DNA from: Hoplostethus atlanticus
Taxonomy: Eukaryota > Chordata > Actinopteri > Trachichthyiformes > Trachichthyidae
Length of the DNA stretch: 64,000 bases
Reading direction: 5' to 3'
Assembly: GCA_034670405.1 (NCBI GenBank)
Contig: JAXDDX010000002.1
Location: forward strand, 9,362,501 to 9,426,500
Translations under genes and position numbers: made by a program
Shown: one piece after another, positions 1 through 11,636 of the stretch
Position numbering within the stretch: position 1 is the first letter of the stretch
Layout: each line of letters starts with the position of its first letter
The notes under the pieces: model-generated
What the model was told of the DNA's origin: nothing
What the model saw: only the letters and a program-made list of their open reading frames with translations
Databases searched by the model: none

Positions 1-130
1 TCTCTCCATTCTTTCCTCACGTCGAGTGAAGGAGCGCTTGTTTTGTATAGTCAGCACGTCCTGTAAGAGTGGCATGCTGTCATACCTAGGACTCCTGCGC
101 CGCCGGCCAGGCGTGTCACTCTTATCCAAG
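1..130 (-). CDS. prune2: prune2 coding exon 10 (candidate, cut by window edge)
   Basis: The GG left by exon 9 joins C at 130 after acceptor gggtag and gives GLDKSDTPGRRRRSPRYDSM, then PLLQDVLTIQNKRSFTRREE, open to the window edge. The segment is GC-rich next to AT-rich intron, and only this acceptor keeps the frame open; the nearby alternative (aag at 115-116) meets a stop. The polypyrimidine tract is weak. I do not recall this Arg-rich segment in mammalian PRUNE2, so the call rests on phase, openness and base composition. Confidence 0.55.
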
Positions 131-3100
131 CTACCCAATCTATCCTTTTAATACAAACATGGATATTTATCGTTTTTTTATTTATTAATATAACAATATA
201 TATTAATATAACAAGATACCACTTAATACATTTTTATTATTATTACTTATTTTTATACCCTTTTCTGGGTTAGGATAGGATGATTAACAACTAGTCTTGT
301 TAAAAATGATTAAAAATAATTTATTTTATGTGTGAATATTATGGATATTGTTACTGCATTTACCATAAACCTATGTTTAACCATTATTCATTGCTGATAG
401 TAATAAATGATAAAGCCTGTCTTTGCATTTAATTGTTTCAATTACCTTATAATTAGCTTAGTGATAGCAGCTAATCAAGTAGTTAGCTTCCATGGAAGTT
501 GGTTGCTTGCACATGCGCATTTTAGTCCAGTGTGTGTTCTGAAATTGAAAAGTGTGTGTGGAGGCGGTACCATCCCTCTGCCACTAGGGGGCGATACTGA
601 GTTACCTCTCCTAAACACACCTATGCACACTCTGTTGGTAAATGTGCATTTTGGGGTGAACCCTGAAAACGTCACAGGACATTGTTTTGACCTTCTTTTC
701 ACTGAATCTGAGGTTATTTTTGTGGGGTCCAGGTTTTTGGTCCCCACCAAATTTTTGGACCCCACGCTGTGACTGTGCTGTCTTGTGCTGGGCCCCACCA
801 TGTGATAAAGACAGACACACACACACACACACACACACATTCTTCCAACATCACATCTACCCTCAGGAGGGCCTTTTAGCTCTGTTTCCACAGTCTGTTC
901 AGCCGCGCTAATATTCTTCTAACACACGGACTCCATTGAGAGAGCCATAGAGACTCTTAAAACCCAGTAGAGAACCAAAGGGGGTTGTAGGGGAGGGGAG
1001 GGGTGGTTGTATGAGTATGTGTGTATGAGTATATATGAGAGATAGAGAGAGAGAGAGAGAGAGACAGAAAGAGAGAGAGGGTTATACCAAAGTGAAATAC
1101 CACAAAGCTTTAAGACACACACTGATGATTTGTGGTGCATTGCTTACCCTAGACTAGATGACTGGCTAGCTTGAGAAACTTCATGGCGTCCAGTTTGTTC
1201 TTCAGCTGACCATTCATCACTACCAAGGCCAGCCTTTACAGGTTGTTCATCATAGTAATCCACTGTATTCGGTGGGAACCCGCCCCTGTTTGGTTCCAAT
1301 GCCTGCAAATCATTTCGCAGAGATGAACAACCTCCAATCAGCTCCCCTGTGACTGTCAGCAGATCAGTAGGCCCTGAGTGTGGTCTGTGAATGTAATCCA
1401 ATCCTTCTTTCTCTCTGTCTACTCCTGTGGTCCAATTGAGAAGGGCAGGGCACTCCAAACCAATTTCCTCCTCCTGCTCTTCCTCATCATCCTCCTCTTC
1501 CATTAAATCTCCAGAAAATGGTAATCCAACCCCTTTCTCAGTAGAGTGACATGATTCACTTACTGGGGTGCCAATCAAAGAGCTGTTGTGGGAGAGTGAA
1601 CTATTGGTAAGTATGGGGGATTGTGGTTCAGAGGTGGCTTGAGGGATGTCCTGTCCCATTAACTGATCCCCCCAAACTTGGAGACCACCCAAAGGAGGAC
1701 AAGATGGGAGAGCAGAGGGCGACTGCCCGCCTTCATCTGAATCTTCCATTGAGATTTGCGAATGGACATAAACTTCCTCTCTGGTTTTCAGGAAGTGATC
1801 TGATGGATATCTCAAAGAGGCAGAGGCACTCCTCAACATGATGCTTGTTTGATCATCATAGTTGCTCTCTTCCAACTGTGATTGGATATGACCCGTTGGT
1901 CTTGAATCTGATTGGTGGAAAGCTTCGGTGTTTGACTGGTTGGGACTGATAAGCTCTGGTATTATATGAGTTTGTCTGGCATTATGAACGCTTGTTTGGC
2001 AATGCATGCTGTCTATAATAGGTTGAGAAGAGTTGCACACATCTACGGTTGAGTGATCAGAACTGGGTAGTTCTGTGCTTTGGCTTGAATGTCTCATACC
2101 AGTATTAGATTGGCCAGGACTATCTAATGTAGTTTGAATAAAGAGAGCTTGATTCTCCTGTGCATCTGCACTGTCAATGTCCCTAATCATTTGGTTTTGC
2201 CTGCTCTGTTCTGTGCTCTTCTGGTGCTGTCTATGCAAGGCCTGGGCTTGGATTTGCAGTCGTGTGGCAGCGTATGAGAGCATGCTGTAGGTCTCCATGG
2301 ACTTCTCTGGTCCTCCTGCTTGCCTCCCACTATCACCCTCTCCAGGCCTGAACATATCCTTCCTCTCTCTCTCAGTCTCTTTTACTGTCCCGGACACGAT
2401 GATGTGCTCCATCTCTAGCCCTGAGGACGAATCTCCATCGGAATTTGACCTGAGGTCATCTCGACTGCTTGGGTGAAGGCTGTCGGGGCTATACTTCAGT
2501 ATGTCCCTCTCCCCCCCAAAGCTGGAGCTCAAAGACATGGTGTCCGTGATAGCGCCCTCCACATTTCCATTGGCTTCATTATGAGGATCCCATTGGCTTT
2601 CAATGGCAGGCCCATCTTCTGTATAGACAATTTTGGTTGTCCAATCAAGTGGTGATGAAGCATTGTTACATGCAGATTCTGAGCCATCATATTTCTTGGA
2701 AGTGGTTAGAAGGTTGTCCCACTTCACAAGGCTTGGGGATAATGATTGGTCAGTTTGGGTTTGAGTGACAGCAGCTTCTCCTGGACTTAAATGATGATTG
2801 GCTGAAGGGGGCTGACTGTGGGAGGAACAACTCACCAGAATAAATGGGGAATGACCACTAGTTTGCTCTGTCCAATCAGGCAAAGTCTCCTCTGACCCCT
2901 CCCCACATTTGTTGTCATACTCACTCTCAATGGAACTTCCCCCACTCCTGGTCAAGTGACCAAACTCACCAGTTCCTTCAAATAGGAACATGTGACTGGC
3001 TGGCTGTTCATTACCTGCAATCACCGCTCTGTCTTTAGTATTGATTTGACAGTCAAGCTTCTGGTATTGATCATGCCCCTCATCTGTCTCCATAGCTTTG

Positions 3101-6100
3101 ACCACAGCTATAAAAGGGCTAGATTGTCCTTCTAGCTCTGTCATGTTTACTACAGGACTAGCATAGGTCTCAGAGGAGGATGGCAAGCTCCAAACTCCGG
3201 CTCCTACATTGTCATATTCTGAGGTGGAGGTGACCATGTTAGGGACAGGCATGGCCCAACTGTCAAGGCCCTGGTAGAGTGAAGTCTGTTCTTGTGGATT
3301 TTCTGGTGTCATATTTTGCTTGACAGACTGTTGAACCTCAAAATTCTTGGTGTCATCATTCCCTGTTTTCTCAGTCCATAGTGTATCTTTCTCTTCCTCT
3401 ATGACTATTTTCACACTGTATTTGTTATCACCCCCTCTCCACCCCACCTCCTCTGGTGTCTGACTTAGTGCTTTATTTGTGCACCTCTCCTCTTCTACCT
3501 CTTTTTCTTCCTCCACCTGTTTCCTTGCATGTGACTCAGGAGCCTCAGTGGAAGCATCCCATGATCCCGTGTGGCCGAGGTCCCTTCCTGTTTCTGGTCC
3601 TTCGGGGGTTGTTATTGTGGAAGAGCTATCTTCCAGTATGGTGGTGTTCCACATCTCCATCCCCCCATCACTGAATCCCGGCGGACTTTCCAAAGAAGCC
3701 CCAACCTCGACTTTGGGGATCTGCCCACAGAAGGAATCTGCGTGTTCAGATAAGTTGTCAGGGGTGGTGAGAGGTGACAAGCTGTCATCATGGATTGTCA
3801 TATTCCACATATCTAGAGACTCAGGGTAGGAAGGGGTGGTTACACTATCGGATTTGAGCAATCCTCTCTGAGCTGAGTAGGTCCAGAAGTCTAGGAGCTC
3901 CATCTGTCGGTCTCCTTTTCCCCTGTGCACCCCGTCATCCTCTTCTTTAGAGGTGTCTGGTGTTAGAGTGCTCAGGAGCTCTTTCTTTCTCGACAATGAG
4001 GACATTTTTCCTTTTACTCCAATGATACTGGGCATGCATTTTGCATTTACTTCCTCCTCTGGTGGTGTCAGTTGTAGATCAGCCAGAGTAACAGAGTTCC
4101 ATGGTTCCCTTAATCCAGAATCGGGGTTCCAGTTGTCATATGATTCAATGTGTTCAGTGATCAGACTAAGTTGGGGTTTCAGGCTCATATCCCTTTGGTG
4201 GTCCCTCTTTGACTTTAAAACCTCTTCCTCTCTCTCTCCCTCTCTCATTTCTACATTTGGTCCCTTCCCTCTACCTCCCTCCAGAATGTTCTGTAAGCTC
4301 TCAGACCCACCGTCCTCAGTCAGGTTCCAAGCATTAGCATCATCTGAGGAGAACCCTCCTCGCACATCAAAGCCAATATCATCCCAGGCCTCAGACAAGG
4401 AGGACGAGACACTCTCTTTATGCTGCAGGCTGGTGATCCTTTCAGCTACGTCTTCTGGAAAGAACATGACCCCACAACTGCTGGGTGGGCAGCTACCCAC
4501 CAAGCTATTCACCGGAGTTGGAGGAACCACAGTGTCAATCATCTCATTCCCATGGATAACACCACAACACTGTTGGTGGTCATCTGATGAAGGCCCACCT
4601 TCATGCCCAACCAACAAATTGGGAGCAGAGAAATCCACCAGGCTAAGCTCCTCAAATTCTGATAGGCTGGAGCTCCCTGCACTCCTTCCTCCTTCATCTC
4701 CTCTTGCCCCGGTGTGTGCTAATGCCCCTCCTGCTGGCAGAGAGTGGTTACTGTGAAGCGGGTCAAAACTAAACAGGTCAAAGTTGTCACTCCTATTTCT
4801 GCTAGAGCGGTGCCTCCTCCTCTCAGGTGGGACAGGAGGGGAGAGAGAGGAGAACCCCAGGGGTGAAGGGTTTCTGAGGAAGAGCCCCCCCAACCCTGCT
4901 GCTGCCCCCCCTCCTGCTATAACCTCGCCAATTGGGCTGTCATCGCTAAGGAACACTGAGCTCTCCTTGGAGGATCGGCTGCTGCGGATGGTGGCCATAC
5001 CGCTGTCCGGGCTCACCAGCTCCCCACCTGCACCGACTCCTGCACCTACGGGGTCCTCCTCGCCATCTGCCGTCACCCTATGTGCAGAAAACAAGGAAGG
5101 ATAAAATAACATTGTCACAGTTATGTGTCAGTGTGAGCAAAATCAAGTGACATTAATCCATTAATAATATTCAGTCATCACACATGCTGAGATTTTCCGT
5201 TTTGATGTCAGAGCGTCTATGTCACGTTCAATGACATCTGTTTATTCCAACTGCAGTTCTGGTATCACTGAGAGGAAGGCTATTGGATGACAGAAGAAGA
5301 ATTGTAGGATGCTTAACAAATGCTGATAATATGCTCTTCTATTTACTTACCTTGCTATAGCCACCACATCTCCACCGCCTCCCTCAGTTCTCTCTATGTC
5401 AGAACCATACATGTCATTGATTCCTGATGATCCCTGGGAGAACTCAATGCTGCCTGCCACTCCTTCTGTAGAAGAGGTCCTGCTGCTGGGGTGGCAGGCC
5501 AGCACAGAGCTCCGTCGGTCGACAAACTCCTTGAGGAGGCCCTGGATCTCTTCCTCCAGCCGAGGAGGAGTGCCAGATGAAGAGGCGGTGTTGATAGGAA
5601 GATGGTAGACCTGGAGACAGCCCTGGGAACACTCCCCGGCCTCCAGTTCACCAGAAAGCGACCAGCTGGAAGACTCTTCCATCTCGCAGCAGATCTGCAA
5701 AGAGAGCAAATGTATAGTTATACAATGGATCCATCATTTCACAGCATGCAGTGAAGGAGACAAACAATCTAGGATGGGAATTATTTCGGCCAGCTCTGAA
5801 ACACCAGATCATTGTGGTGCTATAATTTGAGCAGCATCCACTCATGTGTTTTCCCCATTGAATGTGGTCTTTAACTTCAGTAAGGGAGAAATCATTATCT
5901 TAATATCTTTTTTTTCTATCCTTAAATATTTTTTAAATATGTTCATGCATTTTTCCATCTTTCAGGGAAGATTGACTGTGATGGGTGACGTAACTGCAAC
6001 TGTCTTTGACTTTTGGTCATTTAGCATCTTCACTTGAGCATTTGGGGGTTAAATGCCTTGCTGAAGGGCCTCCCTCCTCACTCATTCACTCAGACACTCC

Positions 6101-7424
6101 ACATCCCCCAACAATCCTCCTTTTCTTTAAGTTGCTCATGCCCTTATTAATTCAGCAAAGGAGGAATCTTATCTAGAGAATTTAAGATGAAGTTGAAAAC
6201 AAACAAAAAGTGGCTTTACAGTGTCCTTGCCTTTCATCACGCACCAGTAACCATTGATGAGAAAGAGGTGTTTCTTTCAGGGAACTAGGAGTGTCACAAT
6301 GATGAGTCATCTATGTCGACTCTGGCAGTGACACACAGAGGACTATGGAGACAACAGCTGATTTACCTGGTTTAGGATATCTGTGTTGTTTGAGTAGACA
6401 GCCACCTGCTGGCGTGGATGGTGAACAGTGTCAATGATAGAGAAGACCACCACCAGGCCTTCGTAGCCATGGCGATGACTGAACGACTTTAACTCCCCCA
6501 CATAACTATGCAAGTCCTGCAGGAGGAAGGGATGGCGAGATAAAGTAAGAAAGAAAGCAAGAAAGAAAGCAAGAGTGATGGTAGGGAAGGGGGGGGAGGT
6601 GAGACAGGTCTCATCTGAATTCTGTCAAGGCACAGTTCTTGACAAATGTTCACAGTTCCTGAATAGTTTGAAACAATTTATTAATGGACACAAACTAATT
6701 TTTGTCACTTTTTTGTCCTTTTTTGTCCCTTATTTTAACAATTTCAAAACAGTTAATCAACATTTGCTCCCATATCAGCTACAGCTGTGTGAAAACTTTG
6801 TTGGACCCTGCCTTTCATTGCGCATATGTTTTAATTTTTAAGGCAAACTGAAGTGGCTTCAAGTGAGCCTTTGTCTGTAGTGATGAGAGACGAAGCTGTC
6901 AAAGCACAGAGAGGGGTAAAGAGACACTTTGTGATTTATAGTTGGGAAATTAACTGTTTGCTCTTAACACAGCCACCATGCACAGATTATGGTAATTCAC
7001 TGACACAGACCGTGATTGATGGATAAAAAGTTGCATTAATTAATTGTTTTGTTTGTCAAGGGAAGTTGTTTTTTCTTCTTTCCTCAAATGATTAACAACA
7101 ATGTTATGGCAAACTTAATTTGCAAGGCAGGGTTAGAAAGAAAGTGTGTAAAGTCATACTTTTTAAAACAAATTTGCTAGATTAATCTAGATTTGTTTGT
7201 TTTTGTGATTACAAAAAACAATAAACTTAACTTGACAACACTTCAAATTATGTTTTCTGTATAAAATAATCAACAAACACAAAGAAAATCAACTTTGAAA
7301 ATCAAAGTTGATTTTTCTAGGTATATTCAAGTCCAAACTGTTCATGCTTCTGTTTGAATGTGTGTTTGCCTTTGCCTGGGTGGTGTTTCTGTCAGTGTGT
7401 GTGTGGTCTGCTTCTCTGCTTGAG

Positions 7425-7472
<48 letters not shown>

Positions 7473-9244
7473 GTTCCAGTGAAAGTGACTGATGAGCGCT
7501 GCAGGCACTGTATCTGCCCAGGCTGTGTCAATATTAACCTGTGAGGATGAGGGGCTACACTACTCCTCCCTCAGTTCCTCCCTCCATCCCTCCATCCTTC
7601 CCTCTCTCCACACTATGGCTGCTGTCAGACTCAGGCCCATCAATCCTCACACATACACACAACTGTCACTTCACAGACACTGCCATTTCTCAACACTGAT
7701 ATCCTGATGAGTGCAATGAAGCCTCCCAAGCTTCGTTAAAACACACATATTCACTCACATATGTACAAACACGCTAAGAAGTTAAGAAACACATAACCCT
7801 AGCACATGCACACACACACATAAACACACCTGCAGTCATATAATGTAATCTATCTGTTAGTAGTACACATAAACATGTACCATGTGTATCATGAACATAT
7901 GGCTCTGGTAAAGCAATTGATAAAATCTCATTGAAATGCCATATCATATACACACACAAACAAATGCTTGCACAAGTGCTGCTACACACACGCATGTGCA
8001 GACACACACACACACACTCACACAGAGGGAGGGAAATACAGTGAGAAAGCGAGCAGAGTGCAAATCTCTGAGATAACACGCAGGGCGACAGTCTGTCTGC
8101 CATTTGGTTCTTAAGTGAGTAAATTACTACTCATATTGCCTGCCCCTCCTCTTCCTCCCTCTTTCTGCCACCCCCAGATACACAGATTGCCTTTTCTTAT
8201 AAATTACCAACATGTTAGCTATAAAAATCCACTTGCTAAGTGTCGCAAGAACCTTAGAATCAGGCCACAGAAACCTATAAGTCATTTGTTGAGCTACTGG
8301 CAAGTCAATATATCACAAATAGAGGCTTCCCCTTATAACCTCCTCTCCATTATATACATTTCAGCTATTTTTCTCAATTGTGAAAATAGAAATGTCAAGG
8401 AGCCGTATGGACACTAGAAAGGGCTGATATCAATAAGTAGAAATGGTTTCCAAATCCTTTAGTGATTAAAAAACAAACAGAAGGTAGAATTGTGTTGCAT
8501 CTTCATTTTGTTCTCCCTTCAGTCAAACTTTCTATGTGCTACATCTGCTGTTTCTCTTGTGGCATCCATCGCTTCCTATGCTTTCTTCTCCTAATTGTTC
8601 TCTGCGCATCACGCTCATTCTCCCTCCCTCACCTGACTTTGTGTTTCTCTATCTGTCACACTTTTGCTCTTCAACGCCCCCCTCCCCCCCATCCCCTCCC
8701 CTCCTCTCTGGTTGCCTTTGCTCCACAGGTAGCAAGTCTTTAGCGGCTGCTTGCAGTTCTTCCAACCTGCTGTCATTATGCGCAATAGCCTTAGGTACAA
8801 AACTCAGGCCTCATAACTCACACCCCGCGCGCGCAAATTCCCATGCAAACACAGTCAAAGCAAAAACACATTTCCTGCTGTCGCCAACATCTCTGGCAAA
8901 GAATTAATCAAGCGTTCATCCATTTAGGCTCTTTGCATACCCTTTCCGTCAGAACACAGAATGCTAAGAGAGTTGCGAGATCTTCTCAAGCGATCGTTTC
9001 GCCGCCCTGATGAATCCATCAAGCGAGGTTTGATTTATACGTCTGTCTGTGATCACAGCGGTACAGCTACAGCAAATGGGGTGGCAAGGAGCGAGCTGAT
9101 ACCACCCTGCTCGAACACACACGCGCAACACATGTGCAAACACACACATGCACAGGGAAACTCACGCATGTATGTGCTCACAAACCAACAATGATGCACT
9201 CTCTTTCTCTCTCTCTCTCTCTCTCTCGCTCGCTCGCTCACTCG

Positions 9245-9285
<41 letters not shown>

Positions 9286-11393
9286 ACTACTTTTGAAGTT
9301 TCGAGGGGAAAAGGGAAAAGGGGAGGGGAGTATAAAAGTTTGCCAAAACAGAAGCCCAAATGACTATTTTTTTGTCTATCTTTTTCATGTAGGCCTTCGC
9401 TACATGCTTCATTCACTCAGGTCTGAGTGCAGGGATTTGGGGACCAAGATGCAAGCACTGAGTCTATAAATGTTTTGTTTATTTGCTTGCCCTCGAAGCC
9501 CAAGGACGCCACAGGGGGAGAAAGAGAAGGGGAAGGAGAGAGAAAGTGTTTCAGACAAGATGAGAAAGAGTAAACAGTAAACAGATACTGAATAGACAGT
9601 AAGACGATCGTCTACTGCATTGGTTTTGAACTTTTTCCAATGTGATGCCACATTATATATATACATATACAGTATATATACAGTAGGGTCCAAAAATGAG
9701 TCCACTACCAAGAACTCTTTTGTTTCATCATTTATCAATACAAAAGTTTAGTCAAATGATATTTCTCAAACAAGATTACATTATGTTAAAAAATAATTAA
9801 ATTAATACTTAAACTATTTTTCAACTGAGGTTCTTTTTCAAAGTTGAAGCACCAGCAGTAGCGGCAACAACACATAGAGGACCATATTAATTTAGTCAGT
9901 ATCTGGTATTAGTTGTTAAAAGACCAAAACAATTCACATTGTGCATAGGGAGTGAAAATACATGGTGTGACAACAATTTGATGAAACCAAATGGTGTGTA
10001 AACAAAATATTCATATATTTAAAGATTTTTCATTTTGATTTGTATCAGTTCTAAATAATGTATTCCTGAATAAAAAATATTGGTAGTGGACTTAGACTTT
10101 TGGACCCCACTGCATATATAAAATCTGTCATAAATATTGTATATAAATACAGAAATATGTTTTTATGTTTACAAAAATCAACCTGTTTTATTCAGCATAT
10201 CTTTGTAAGGACTCCAGAGTTTTGGCAAGAAAATAAAAATCAGAGAAATTTGTGGACCCATTTACTCTTCCCATAATCCATCTTTGAATACTGACCCAGA
10301 CCGTGTCACATTAAACATTGCCCATATACCTATTTTGTAAAGCAGGCCGATCGAGTTTTACTGTCCATTGTTAACTACTAGCCACTGCTGGGGAAAGACA
10401 GAGAGCAAAAAAGAGAGTGAACGAGTTGAAAGAGAGGGAGAGGGTCGGGTTGGGGTGGATGGAGAAAGAAATGAAAGGGAATAAGATGTTCATATCCTTA
10501 CTGCAACAAACAGCACTAAACAGGATAAGGCAATGTGTATAAATGTGTATAAAGTATCCCAGACACTATTGGTATATCATATCAAGTTTCTTATAATGTG
10601 GATAGGATCAGATCCAGGCTTGTAAGTAGATTAGCATGTTTACATACACAGACTCACAATCAGAACACTTAAAGAGGTTATTGCTTTGTGTACACAGTCA
10701 CCGAGAAAAGCATTGAGGAAGTGAGGAGGCTGGGGTTGGGGGGCTGTGAGGGGGAATGGAGGGGCGGGGCACCCTGGCTTCCTGGTCTTCAATCTTAGTC
10801 CCTGGGAGGCCCACCCTGCACCTGCTGTCTCCTAGTGCCTCTCATCAGAAAGGCATTTACGGAGTGCCGTGACTGCGGGCCCCTTCATTAGCGAGCATAA
10901 TTATTTGTGCAAGTGGCGTAGGGCAAGACTGGCCCAGCATAAACAAACAGGAGGGCCGGAGGACGGTGAACAAACAACGCATTAGAGACAATCAGCAGCG
11001 ACAAAATGACAAAATGGTGAGATGGACACAGATAGACACACACACAGGAACACACAGAAACACAGAGAACAAATAACACATTATTAAAAAACAAATCAAA
11101 TACATAATAGCTGGTATAGACAGAAGAACACCGACAGAAAACAAACACCTTTGGAAACAATCAACAATCAATATAAGGGCTTCTCGGTCTAACTTTGCCC
11201 CCCCCCCCCCTACTGTCTGTAAAGCAGAAACACCAATGTAACACTCTTCAAATGAGATGCCAGATAAAGCATAAAGCAACATGGAAAACAAAGACTTCTG
11301 AAACATATTTAATATGGACTTTGATGTCCATTAATACACGCACACTCACAAACAGACAAGAAATGTATTATTCACATATTCATGACACTGTGT

Positions 11394-11458
<65 letters not shown>

Positions 11459-11591
11459 GCTCCAGGCTCCTGTCCTTCCCACAGTTCATCAACTCCGCAG
11501 CATGACAACTCTTCATCCGACCAATGCTTCATCTGCCAATGCTAATTACTGAGCCATGGAGCCCCCCCCCCCCTCCACCCCCACCCCCAAC

Positions 11592-11636
<45 letters not shown>

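Noticed and set aside
3953..4756. 267-codon plus-strand frame opposite the prune2 giant exon
   Set aside because: It is the antisense of a confidently identified PRUNE2 exon, and its Ser/Pro/Leu-rich composition follows from the opposite strand.
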